43,007 nucleotides of DNA from Akkermansiaceae bacterium (GTDB lineage Bacteria > Verrucomicrobiota > Verrucomicrobiia > Verrucomicrobiales > Akkermansiaceae), in assembly GCA_015062055.1 (NCBI GenBank), contig SUVK01000019.1, forward strand, positions 1 through 43,007. The letters run 5' to 3'. Positions within the stretch are counted from its first letter, which is position 1. Every line of letters begins with the position of its first letter. A model generated the notes under the pieces. The model saw only the letters and a list, made by a program, of their open reading frames with translations. It ran no database searches and had not been told where the DNA came from. The position numbers and the translations under genes were made by a program. Positions 25,393 through 33,713 of this stretch are shown here, one piece after another.

Positions 25393-25691
25393 GCACTTTA
25401 CCACCGGATCTCGACCCCAAGACTCGCGCCCAGGCATGGGTAGGCGATGCCATATTGGCGCTTTATGTGCGAGAGTGGATACTCTCGTTTCGCGGGCAAA
25501 TCGACGGCAAGCTTTTTATTGAATTTACCAGCAACGACTTTTTGCGCCTTACCGGCAACGCAACGGGAGTAGAAGCGCAAATAGGACGCATCTTCAAATC
25601 CGATGGTCTGGAAGCCGCCTATGCGTGGATTGAACACCACCTACGCCCCAAGATGGAGCAAAGGCTGCACAAGCTGCGCTCTCGCCATTAA
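25389..25691 (+). CDS. Mini-III-like ribonuclease III domain protein
   Basis: A 100-residue stand-alone RNase III catalytic-type domain without a double-stranded RNA-binding domain, like Mini-III, which in Firmicutes matures 23S rRNA. The N-terminal helix reads AWVGDAILALYVREW (about 16-30), aligning with the 'GDA' metal-binding motif. FTSNDFL follows at about 46-52, and the second acidic motif is in TGVEAQIGRIF (about 58-68) followed by GLEAAYAWI. As in Mini-III, the first Glu of full-length RNase III is replaced (AWVGD). It overlaps the upstream lipoprotein gene by ATGA, so it is translationally coupled. Family membership is likely. The substrate is inference. Confidence 0.72.
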   Translation: MSTLPPDLDPKTRAQAWVGDAILALYVREWILSFRGQIDGKLFIEFTSNDFLRLTGNATGVEAQIGRIFKSDGLEAAYAWIEHHLRPKMEQRLHKLRSRH

Positions 25692-25715
25692 CCTGTAGTC
25701 TTACTCTCGCACCAG

Positions 25716-25994
25716 GTGAAAAAACCGCCCGAAGACAGCAAGTTTCCCTATAACCAAGCCTGTGTTGCCGCGGCCGTGGGTATTGCGCTGCTCATGTGGG
25801 GTGCTTATCTTCACAACTGCATCGAGATAATGGGCGGGTTCATGTTCGGGTTGCTCATTATCTGGCAAGTTATTAACGGTCTTATCATCAAACGCCACTA
25901 CTGGCATATACCCGAGGAAAAAGTCACCTTTTGGGCACTTATAACAGCGCTTGCCCTGGGTGGTGGCATGCTTTACCTGTGCCTCCCGGCATAG
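25716..25994 (+). CDS. Small three-helix membrane protein
   Basis: A 92-residue integral membrane protein that I do not recognise. It starts with GTG at 25716 (KKPPEDSK, a short charged cytoplasmic N terminus), then has three hydrophobic segments at about residues 13-31, 36-57 and 70-90. A short basic loop (IKRHYWHIPEEK) lies between the second and third. It follows the RNase gene by 24 nt and precedes the mraZ promoter by about 140 nt. No family motif is visible. The GTG start and short length make it less certain than its neighbours, but the strong hydrophobic pattern supports a real gene. Confidence 0.6.
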   Translation: MKKPPEDSKFPYNQACVAAAVGIALLMWGAYLHNCIEIMGGFMFGLLIIWQVINGLIIKRHYWHIPEEKVTFWALITALALGGGMLYLCLPA

Positions 25995-26136
25995 CCGCAG
26001 TTCGGTACGTTTGTGATGCAAGAACACTTTAATACACCAACTACCCTATCGCAGAGCACCGCGATACAAATTCGCCCTCTGCTCCCCCAAAAATTGCTCT
26101 AAGACGCATTTTTTTCGCATTTTCTAAAGAAAAGGA

Positions 26137-26167
26137 TTGACATTTGAGGTGTATTGGAGTGTACTAT
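26137..26167 (+). promoter_or_regulatory. Candidate promoter of the mraZ/dcw operon
   Basis: A perfect TTGACA (26137-26142) precedes TACTAT (26162-26167). The 19 bp spacer is longer than the 16-17 bp of other promoters here, so it may be a weak promoter or depend on activation. It lies 26 nt before the chosen mraZ start. Confidence 0.45.
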
Positions 26168-26185
26168 GCGTACGGGTAAGTGTAC
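26146..26185 (+). promoter_or_regulatory. Candidate MraZ operator repeats
   Basis: Three copies of RGTGTA (26148-26153, 26158-26163, 26179-26184) are spaced 10 and 21 bp apart, roughly one and two helical turns. A degenerate TGCGTA (26167-26172) lies between the second and third. MraZ proteins are known to bind direct repeats of about 10 bp period in their own promoter (TGGG-type in E. coli, AAAGTG-type in mollicutes). The repeats overlap the candidate -10 box, as expected for autorepression. Confidence 0.45.
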
Positions 26186-26193
26186 ACAAATAT

Positions 26194-26667
26194 ATGAATA
26201 ATGCATCTACAGTGATGTTCACGGGCAACGTGACGCATAAGCTGGATCCGAAGAGCCGTGTGGCGATTCCGGCCGGCTGGCGTGCAGCCCAAGGGCAAAC
26301 ACTGGTGATGATAGCCGCCTGTAGCGAAGAGAAATACCGCATCATGAAATGCTATACCCGAGAGGCATTTGCGGAGAAAATAGCCTACATAAGAGAACAA
26401 GCACAGGCACGCGGAGCCGCCCCCGGCGATATTGATACCTATGTAGGCAGAATTACGGGGTGCAGTTTCGAGGCAGAGGTAAGCAGCCAAGGAAAACTTT
26501 TGATACCCAAGGCCCAGCGAGACAGAATAGGATTAAAAGAGCAAGCCACGATTGTAGGCAGAGGGGCACATTTCGAGATATGGGCGCCCGAAGACTTTGA
26601 GGCCACCAACACGCCCGATGCCCTCAACAAGCTCGAGCTCGACAAACTCTTCCATATGCTCACATGA
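26194..26667 (+). CDS. mraZ: Transcriptional regulator MraZ
   Basis: A 157-residue DNA-binding protein of the MraZ family, which autorepresses the dcw cluster in the bacteria studied. Two SpoVT/AbrB-like MraZ folds are visible: residues about 8-55 (FTGNVTHKLDPKSRVAIP) and about 92-135 (SFEAEVSSQGKLLIPKAQR). The start is MNNASTVMF at 26194. A second ATG (MFTGN) lies seven codons later and is possible. A longer frame upstream contains the promoter. The stop overlaps rsmH (ATGA). Candidate operator repeats lie just upstream. The length fits the family (about 145-160). Confidence 0.92.
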   Translation: MNNASTVMFTGNVTHKLDPKSRVAIPAGWRAAQGQTLVMIAACSEEKYRIMKCYTREAFAEKIAYIREQAQARGAAPGDIDTYVGRITGCSFEAEVSSQGKLLIPKAQRDRIGLKEQATIVGRGAHFEIWAPEDFEATNTPDALNKLELDKLFHMLT

Positions 26668-28127
26668 GTACCGACCAAACAGCGAGTGGCGTGATGCCAC
26701 GCACACCGGAAGGCACCTGTTACCGGGTGCTGCTGTGGGAGGCATGTGCCCTGAGCGAGGAGCAGTTGAGCACTTGGGCCGCCCGGCGCGCCGACGTGCT
26801 CGCGCGTATGCGCGATGCCGGCATCAAAGGTGCACGTGGCACCTTGAGCAAACTTGCAGCCGAGCTGCAAGAACTGACCCGCACCTGCATCGAAACACCG
26901 CTCATGCAAGCCCCCCGCGCGGGCCTTTCTGTCGCGCGCGCAGAGGCGCTCGTCGCACGTCTGCGCGAAGAGACCGGCACCTTGGCCTACCGCTTGGGCA
27001 ATGCATGGGCAGAGGTATTGGTAGAGCTCAACAACGGTGAAGGAGTAGACGCCATGGTAGCCCGCTGGCAACGTGCCACCGAGGGTATGACCTGGTGCAA
27101 AGCCCCCGTGGTGCAAGCCCTCACCCCGGCAGAGGCAACAGAGTGGCAGCGCAGCATCGGCAACCCCGAGGAGGCCATGGAGACAGCTGCCGAAGAAAAC
27201 GCAGCAGCCCTCCCTTTCCACCACGTTACCGTGTTGGCAGCAGAGGCTGTAGCAGCCCTGCAACCGGCAGAAGGCAAGGTGTTGATAGACGCCACCTTGG
27301 GCGGTGGAGGCCACACCGAGCGCATGCTGCAAGCCGGCGCCGAGGTATGGGGTATAGACCAAGACCCCGCCGCCAGAGCCGCCGCCCGCAGCCGCTTGGC
27401 AAGCTTCGGCGATAGGTTGCATATTGTTGCCGGCAATTTCCGCAACGCTACCGACTTACTGCGCCAACAAGGGGTAGAACAAGCAGATGGTTTATTGGCC
27501 GACATCGGCATATCCTCCCCCCAGGTCGACAACGCTGAGCGCGGATTCTCCTTCATGAACGAAGGGCCGCTCGACATGAGAATGAACCCCGCTGCCCTGC
27601 GCAGTGCGGCAGACATTGTCAACACCGCAGCCGAGAGCGAAATAGCCGACATTTTATGGCAGTACGGAGAGGAGCGTGCCTCTCGCACCATTGCCCGCCG
27701 AATTGTGCAAGAACGTGCGAAAGCCCCCATCACCACCACGACACAACTGGCCGACCTTATTGCCGGCGTGCTGCCGCGCAAGGGCAAGCAGCACCCGGCT
27801 ACACGCAGTTTCCAAGCCCTGCGCATAGCCGTAAATGATGAGCTGGGGGCGCTGGATGCCCTGTTGCGCAGCGGCCTGAGCCTGCTGAAGAGCGGCGGGC
27901 GTTTTGCCGTTATCACTTTCCACAGCCTCGAAGACCGCGCCGTTAAGCGCTACTTCGACTTAGTAACCAAGCCCGAGCTCGACCGCCCGGAGTGGCCGGC
28001 CCCTCGCCCCAACCCGGACTACGCCGCGCGCTTGGTATACCGCAAACCCCTTACCCCCTCCGAAGAGGAATTAACCGCCAACCCACGTTCTCGCAGTGCC
28101 AAATTGCGAGTCATTGAAAAACTCTGA
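26664..28127 (+). CDS. rsmH: 16S rRNA (cytosine-N4)-methyltransferase RsmH with an N-terminal extension
   Basis: A 487-residue protein whose C-terminal 303 residues (from FHHVTVL, F185) are a full RsmH, the enzyme that methylates N4 of C1402 in 16S rRNA using SAM. The SAM motif DATLGGGGHTE (about 209-219), GIDQDPAA, DIGISSPQVD and ITFHSLEDR are all in place. The first 184 residues have no counterpart in normal RsmH (about 310 residues). They are helical and Ala/Arg/Glu-rich, with segments such as LSKLAAELQELTR and no recognised motif. The ATG at 26664 overlaps the mraZ stop, and no in-frame start gives a standard-length protein with better signals, so the extension is probably translated. The role of the extension is unknown. 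Confidence 0.92.
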   Translation: MSTDQTASGVMPRTPEGTCYRVLLWEACALSEEQLSTWAARRADVLARMRDAGIKGARGTLSKLAAELQELTRTCIETPLMQAPRAGLSVARAEALVARLREETGTLAYRLGNAWAEVLVELNNGEGVDAMVARWQRATEGMTWCKAPVVQALTPAEATEWQRSIGNPEEAMETAAEENAAALPFHHVTVLAAEAVAALQPAEGKVLIDATLGGGGHTERMLQAGAEVWGIDQDPAARAAARSRLASFGDRLHIVAGNFRNATDLLRQQGVEQADGLLADIGISSPQVDNAERGFSFMNEGPLDMRMNPAALRSAADIVNTAAESEIADILWQYGEERASRTIARRIVQERAKAPITTTTQLADLIAGVLPRKGKQHPATRSFQALRIAVNDELGALDALLRSGLSLLKSGGRFAVITFHSLEDRAVKRYFDLVTKPELDRPEWPAPRPNPDYAARLVYRKPLTPSEEELTANPRSRSAKLRVIEKL

Positions 28128-28139
28128 TACACTTTCACC

Positions 28140-28496
28140 ATGTCTTCTGAAACCGAAACCTCCTATCGCTTCGCAAACCGAATCAGCATACGCATACTGT
28201 TTTGGATGATCGGGTTTGCACTTGTTGCCACAACCGGCGGTGTTACCTATGCCATGTTGAAAATCGAAGAACATGCCGTACGCCAAGAGATTGAGAAAGT
28301 AAACCGCGAAATAGCCGCCTGCAATATGAGAATCAACCAGCACCGCGCCAAAATCAACACCATGACCGGGCGCTGGAACATGCTTACACGCCTCGAAAGC
28401 ATCGGCTCCGATATGCGCCCCATCGAAAGCAGCCAACTGCAAGAATTGAGAACCATGCGCCACAGCGAGACCGGCACAGCCACCGCATCTCGTTAA
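28140..28496 (+). CDS. FtsL-like division protein
   Basis: A 118-residue bitopic membrane protein. A short N-terminal cytoplasmic part is followed by one hydrophobic helix (about 19-41, ILFWMIGFALVATTGGVTYA) and a periplasmic coiled coil (about 43-75, with heptad-like spacing in KIEEHAVRQEIEKVNREIA). The C terminus is polar. FtsL has low sequence conservation, and this assignment rests on size, topology, coiled coil and position between rsmH and the PBP gene, which is the usual place for ftsL. It would act in the FtsQLB-type complex that activates septal FtsWI. It lies 12 nt after rsmH. Confidence 0.7.
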   Translation: MSSETETSYRFANRISIRILFWMIGFALVATTGGVTYAMLKIEEHAVRQEIEKVNREIAACNMRINQHRAKINTMTGRWNMLTRLESIGSDMRPIESSQLQELRTMRHSETGTATASR

Positions 28497-28517
28497 GCAG
28501 AAAATGCGACCAAGCCC

Positions 28518-30752
28518 ATGAGAACCAAACTTCCATTTGCCGGCAGATGCCTCATACTCAGCATCGTTATGCTGCTGGTGTCTGCCTTGGTTGCTCAAGA
28601 GCTCATCAATATTCAGCTAAATGCAGACACCGGCATAGGCACCTCACCCGAGAAAAACAGAATTAAAACCGAGATAATACCGGCACAGCGCGGTATTATC
28701 ATGGACCGCCACGGACAAGTACTCACCCATAACGAGCCAATGGCCGAGGTGCGGATAGACCGCCATGCCATGCGAGATATTGACCAAGTAACATACGGCT
28801 TGGCCTATAATCAGCTGATTCACTCTGAAGAATGGAAAAAAACGACCGACCCCGAAGAGCGTGAAAAAATGCTTGAAAAGAAGCGCTCGGAGCTGCTTGA
28901 CAACGCCAAGGTAAAATACACGGCAGAAGAGCGCGCAGAAATTCACCGTGCGAGTTTGCATGATGAGAAAGCAGCCAAATTGCTTTTGAAGTACGATGAG
29001 GCCATATGCGAGCAATACTACCGGGCACACGACCGCTTGGTTGCCGAATTGCTGGCCAGGTATGCCTCTTGCTCCATCAGCGGCAAGGTGTTGACCGAGG
29101 AAGAAATTATGCAGGCCATCGGTCAATATGATAAAGAGCAAGCCATTAGAGAAGCCAAGGCAAAAGGCGAGCAATCCCCTGTTAAACTCACGTGGATGAT
29201 TTACCTCATCAAAGATATGCGCCCCGATGCTGCAGAACAACTCAGAGAGGCAGTCAATGCAACTCGTATTAAGGGCATCGAGATTCAAGTAGGCGTAAAA
29301 CGCAGCTACTTGGTGCCGCATATGTTGTCGCACGTCATCGGCACCGTAAAGGGCGACACCGGGGCGGGTGTAAGCGGGGTAGAGTATACCTACAACGCAC
29401 ACTTGGCCGGTTACCCCGGGCGCCGTGAATACCGCACCGATGTTCGAGGGCAAGTGGTGCCCCACGCAGACGACCGCTACCAAGAGCCACACCATGGCCT
29501 TAACCTGAAGCTCACCGTAGATATGAGGATTCAGGCTATCTGCGAAGAAGAGCTCGACCGCGGGCTCAAAGAACTTAATTGCCCGGTTGGGTGTATGATT
29601 GTGATGGAAGCCATATCGGGCGATGTACTGGCCATTGTGAACCGCCCGTCATACAATCTTAACACACGCGAGGTTATTACCCCCACGGGTATATACAAGT
29701 ACAATACCTATACGGACCGCGATGGCAAAAAAAATAACGGCGAGCCGAACTATGCCTGCCAAACAAGCTATGAGCCGGGGTCTACATTCAAACCTATCTC
29801 GCTGTTGACAGCCCTCGATCTCGGAAAAATCTCGCTGACAGATAAAGTCAAGAGTGCTCCATTCTCGATAGGTAACAGACTTATTTCTGACGGTCGTCGC
29901 AGCTCTCGTCTCGGCGGTGGCATGAGAGCCTGGGAGGCCATGAAATACTCAAGCAACCCTGCCACCGTCAATATCTTACTGCGCTGCAAATGGTCGGAAT
30001 ATAAAGATTATTTGGGTAGGCTCGGCATCTTATCCCCGGTCAACATAGACTTACCGGCAGTACACAAAGGCTCTGTTCGGCACAAAGATCTTGAGGAATG
30101 CTCTCAACGAGAAATGGCAAGTATGGCGTACGGCTACGCCATCAACATATCACCCATGCACGTAGCACAGGTATACGCAGCCATAGCCAACGGCGGCGTG
30201 CGCGTGAAACCGCGCTTGGTAGATTGTATGCTTACCCCCGCCGGCGAGGTATTTGACACATGCGAGCCCCGCCCCGGTGATTGCGAACGAGTAATGAAAC
30301 GCAGCACGGGCCGCGATGTACTCACAGCCCTTTTAAGCGTTACGGATTTGGGCCCGCTTACCGGAAAAGGCCCCGGCACCGGCAAGACTGCGGCCATACC
30401 CGGTTTCAAAATAGGCGGCAAAACGGGTACCGCAGAAAAAGTGGTTAATGGCCAATACGTCAGCAAATACCACGTAGCTTCATTTGCCGGCATCTTCCCC
30501 TTAGACGAAAACCTTAACTGGGAGGCCGAAATGGCCAAGCCTAAAGAGCAACGCAAAAAAGTATATGTAATATTCACCGTGGTGGACGGCGTAGCCGGTG
30601 GCGGTGGCACTGCGGCAGCCCCCATCTTCAAGCGCGTAGCAGAGCGCCTCATCGAGCTGGAAAACATTCCGCCGAGTAATCCGAAGGAATACGAAAAGTA
30701 CCTTCGCAAAAAAGCAGCTGCGGCCGAAGAAGCAGCAAAATCAAAAGCATAA
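28518..30752 (+). CDS. ftsI: Division-type penicillin-binding protein (FtsI/PBP3 class B)
   Basis: A 744-residue class B transpeptidase that cross-links septal peptidoglycan, partnered with FtsW. A TM anchor lies at about 11-32. The transpeptidase motifs are complete: STFK (S422), a following 'YSSNP' SxN motif (about 477-481) and KTGT (K635). The N-terminal dimerisation/pedestal region has an unusually long charged helical insertion at about residues 105-240 (EREKMLEKKRSELL, then RAHDRLVAELLARY), making the protein longer than E. coli FtsI (588). The C terminus is a short Lys/Ala-rich tail with no PASTA domain. The position between ftsL and murE supports the FtsI identity over an elongation PBP2. 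Confidence 0.9.
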   Translation: MRTKLPFAGRCLILSIVMLLVSALVAQELINIQLNADTGIGTSPEKNRIKTEIIPAQRGIIMDRHGQVLTHNEPMAEVRIDRHAMRDIDQVTYGLAYNQLIHSEEWKKTTDPEEREKMLEKKRSELLDNAKVKYTAEERAEIHRASLHDEKAAKLLLKYDEAICEQYYRAHDRLVAELLARYASCSISGKVLTEEEIMQAIGQYDKEQAIREAKAKGEQSPVKLTWMIYLIKDMRPDAAEQLREAVNATRIKGIEIQVGVKRSYLVPHMLSHVIGTVKGDTGAGVSGVEYTYNAHLAGYPGRREYRTDVRGQVVPHADDRYQEPHHGLNLKLTVDMRIQAICEEELDRGLKELNCPVGCMIVMEAISGDVLAIVNRPSYNLNTREVITPTGIYKYNTYTDRDGKKNNGEPNYACQTSYEPGSTFKPISLLTALDLGKISLTDKVKSAPFSIGNRLISDGRRSSRLGGGMRAWEAMKYSSNPATVNILLRCKWSEYKDYLGRLGILSPVNIDLPAVHKGSVRHKDLEECSQREMASMAYGYAINISPMHVAQVYAAIANGGVRVKPRLVDCMLTPAGEVFDTCEPRPGDCERVMKRSTGRDVLTALLSVTDLGPLTGKGPGTGKTAAIPGFKIGGKTGTAEKVVNGQYVSKYHVASFAGIFPLDENLNWEAEMAKPKEQRKKVYVIFTVVDGVAGGGGTAAAPIFKRVAERLIELENIPPSNPKEYEKYLRKKAAAAEEAAKSKA

Positions 30753-30770
30753 CTTCATTAAACGCATACC

Positions 30771-32300
30771 ATGAAACAGAGCAAAAAGATTTTCAGCATA
30801 CTCAGCGGGGCAACCATCACAGGTTCACTCAAAAAGCCGCTGACGTTACTCACCGATGACAGTCGCCGAGTTATCCCCGGCAGCTGTTACATAGCAGTTA
30901 AGGGTACACGTTTTGACGGGCACACTGCCATAAGCGGGGCCATAGAAGCCGGGGCCGTTGCCATAGTAGCCGAAACCGCCTGCACAGAGCAGGCAGAAAA
31001 AGCCGGTGTATGCTGGGTACAGGTAGCCGACAGCCACGCAGCAGACGGCCTGTTGATGAGTGCCTGGCACGGTTTCCCCTGCCGAGATTTGGTAACACTG
31101 GGGGTTACCGGCACCAATGGCAAAACAACCATCAGTTACCTGACAAATGCCATTTTCCGCTCGGTATGGCACAAGGCCGGCCTTATCGGCACCATTTTAT
31201 ACGACGACGGTACCCGCCGTGTACCCTCTCACAACACCACGCCGGGCTGTGCCGAGCTGCAAGGCATGTTAGCCGACATGGTGAAAAACGGCTGCCGAGC
31301 CGTGGCGATGGAGGTATCGTCTCACGCCCTACACCAGCACCGCACCACGGGTACGGAGTTCAGGGTCGGCATCTTCACCAACCTTACGCAAGACCACTTA
31401 GACTACCACGGCACCATGGAGGAGTACTACGAGGCCAAGAAATTGCTCTTCACCCGAATGGCAGCCAACAAAGAAGTAAAGGGGGTCGCCGTGATCAATG
31501 CAGATGATGAGTATGGCCGCCGTTTGGCAGAAGAGTTGCGCCCCATCATGAAAGTGCGTACCTTTGGCCTCGCCAAAGACGCAGACTTCCGTGCCGAGCC
31601 GAAAATCGTCTCCCTCAAAGGCAGTCAATACGAGCTAATCTACAACAATAAGAGCTACTTGGTGCGCACCCCCCTTATCGGCGAGTTCAATGTATCGAAC
31701 AGCTTGGCTGCACTTGCAGGCGCAGTAGCAGCCGGTGTCAATATACGCGACGCCATCACCGCCTTGGCTCAATCCCCGCAGGTACCGGGGCGCATGGAGC
31801 TGGTAAGCAGTGTCAACAACGTGCAATGCTTTGTAGACTATGCCCATACCCCCGATGCCGTAGAAAACGTATGCCGCACCATGAAGCAACTGTGCCGCCA
31901 GGGGCGCGTGTTCACCGTCTTCGGTTGCGGTGGCGACCGCGACCGCACCAAGCGCCCGTTGATGGGCGAAGCCGCTGCCCGTTACAGCGATGTCTGCATC
32001 GTCACCAGCGATAACCCCCGCAGTGAAAACCCCGAAACGATTATCGACGAAATCATGCCGGGTATCCCCAAAGAAAAGCAACACCGCATTACCGACCGCG
32101 CCGAGGCCATACAAGCAGCCCTTAAACTGGCACGCCCCGGCGACTGCATTCTCATTGCCGGCAAAGGGCACGAAAATTACCAAATTTTTGCAGACGAAAC
32201 CATCACCTTCTCAGACGCGGCTGTAGTGGCAAAATATTACGAAGAGCTCAACCCCGAGGGACGCAGCGTACCCTCTCGCAAGCCTGAGAGCAAAAAATAA
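30771..32300 (+). CDS. murE: UDP-MurNAc-tripeptide ligase MurE, meso-DAP type
   Basis: A 509-residue Mur ligase that adds the third amino acid to UDP-MurNAc-L-Ala-D-Glu in the cytoplasm with ATP. The P-loop GTNGKTT is at 114-120, the Mur-family SSHALHQHR segment at about 184-192, and the DNPR motif starts at D414. DNPR is the known marker for meso-diaminopimelate specificity, so the third residue is predicted to be meso-DAP. Length is typical (about 490-510). It is 18 nt downstream of ftsI and 21 nt upstream of murF. The ATG context is ACC-ATG, with no Shine-Dalgarno sequence. Confidence 0.96.
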   Translation: MKQSKKIFSILSGATITGSLKKPLTLLTDDSRRVIPGSCYIAVKGTRFDGHTAISGAIEAGAVAIVAETACTEQAEKAGVCWVQVADSHAADGLLMSAWHGFPCRDLVTLGVTGTNGKTTISYLTNAIFRSVWHKAGLIGTILYDDGTRRVPSHNTTPGCAELQGMLADMVKNGCRAVAMEVSSHALHQHRTTGTEFRVGIFTNLTQDHLDYHGTMEEYYEAKKLLFTRMAANKEVKGVAVINADDEYGRRLAEELRPIMKVRTFGLAKDADFRAEPKIVSLKGSQYELIYNNKSYLVRTPLIGEFNVSNSLAALAGAVAAGVNIRDAITALAQSPQVPGRMELVSSVNNVQCFVDYAHTPDAVENVCRTMKQLCRQGRVFTVFGCGGDRDRTKRPLMGEAAARYSDVCIVTSDNPRSENPETIIDEIMPGIPKEKQHRITDRAEAIQAALKLARPGDCILIAGKGHENYQIFADETITFSDAAVVAKYYEELNPEGRSVPSRKPESKK

Positions 32301-32321
32301 CACACAAATACGCACCGCACC

Positions 32322-33704
32322 ATGAAATGCATCTCCATTGAGCAATTAAGCCAAGCCACGGCGGGCATCATGACCTGCTGCGGCAGACGGGCCATTACCA
32401 ATGGTCTTACCACCGACAGCCGCGCCGTTACCCCCGGGTGCATCTTTTTGGCGCTGAGTGGCGAGCGTTTCGACGGGAACAATTACGCAGCAGAGGCCTC
32501 GCAAACGGCAGCAGCAGTCGTCATCAGCCGCAGAGTGGGTAAATTCGCCCCCGATTGCACCATTATTGAGGTAGACGACACCTTGGTAGCCCTCCAAAAA
32601 TTAGCCTCTTGGTGGCGCGATATACTGGACCCGCTGCTTGTGATAGGGCTCACCGGCTCCAGTGGCAAAACCAGCACAAAAGATATGTGCCTGGCCGTGC
32701 TCTCCCGCAAGTACGACACCATTGCCACCAAAGGCAACCTCAATAATCACATAGGTACCCCTTTGAGTATTCTTGCGGCCGAAAAAGGTGTCGAGGCAGC
32801 GATTTGGGAGATGGGCATGAACCACGCCGGCGAGCTGGCTCCGCTGTGTGCCATGACACGCCCGCATATCGGCATAATTACCACCATAGGCTCGGCCCAC
32901 ATGGAATATTTGGGCAGCCGAGAGGCCATTGCCGAAGAGAAGTGTACCTTGGCCCGCGCCTTGCCGGAAAACGGCTACATGATATACCCGGCGGCAGATG
33001 ACTTTGCCGCCACCATTGCAACCTCTACCCAAGCCACCCCCTTGCCGGTGGGCGGCAGCGACAGTACCGTACGCGCACTCAATGTACGCAGCACCACAAC
33101 AGGCAGCAGCTACGACCTGCACATAGACGGCTTGGGCAACATACGCATCGAGCTGCCCGTACCCGGTGCCCACATGGTGAGCAACAGCTTGTTGGCAGCA
33201 GCTGCCGGATGGGTAGCCGGTTGCTCGCTCGAGCAAATTGCCGAAGGGCTCTCGATGGCTTCTCTCACTCGCGGCAGACTCGCTTGCACAGAAGTAGACG
33301 GTTATACCGTGATAGACGACACCTACAACGCCAACCCCGAAAGCATGAAAGCAGCCCTCGATACCGTTGCTTCGCTGCGTGGTCCCAAACGCCGTTTTGC
33401 CGTATTAGGCAAGATGGGAGAGCTGGGAGAAGGCGGCATTGCCGCCCACGAGGAGATGGGGCTGTGTGCCGCCGGGTTAGGCTACGCGGCCGTCGTCGTT
33501 GTAGGCGATGAATGCGCCGAAACGCTGGCCATGTGTAACGGGGCAGCAGACCGCATACCGGCCTTGCTGGTCAACACCCCGGCAGAGGCCGCAGTGGCAT
33601 TACGGCAAATGATACAACCCGGCGATGCCATATTATTCAAAGGCTCACGCTCTGCCGGAATGGAGCGCACCATGTACGAACTTTTCCCCACACTCAAACC
33701 ATAA
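32322..33704 (+). CDS. murF: UDP-MurNAc-tripeptide-D-Ala-D-Ala ligase MurF
   Basis: A 460-residue Mur ligase that joins D-Ala-D-Ala to the UDP-MurNAc-tripeptide. The P-loop GSSGKTS is at 112-118, and the characteristic NNHIGTPLS segment follows at about 141-149. MGMNHAGE (about 165-172) and DDTYNANPESM (about 331-341) are strong MurF signatures. Length matches the family (about 450). It lies between murE and mraY with short gaps, as in most dcw clusters. Confidence 0.96.
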   Translation: MKCISIEQLSQATAGIMTCCGRRAITNGLTTDSRAVTPGCIFLALSGERFDGNNYAAEASQTAAAVVISRRVGKFAPDCTIIEVDDTLVALQKLASWWRDILDPLLVIGLTGSSGKTSTKDMCLAVLSRKYDTIATKGNLNNHIGTPLSILAAEKGVEAAIWEMGMNHAGELAPLCAMTRPHIGIITTIGSAHMEYLGSREAIAEEKCTLARALPENGYMIYPAADDFAATIATSTQATPLPVGGSDSTVRALNVRSTTTGSSYDLHIDGLGNIRIELPVPGAHMVSNSLLAAAAGWVAGCSLEQIAEGLSMASLTRGRLACTEVDGYTVIDDTYNANPESMKAALDTVASLRGPKRRFAVLGKMGELGEGGIAAHEEMGLCAAGLGYAAVVVVGDECAETLAMCNGAADRIPALLVNTPAEAAVALRQMIQPGDAILFKGSRSAGMERTMYELFPTLKP

Positions 33705-33713
33705 TCAACCGTT

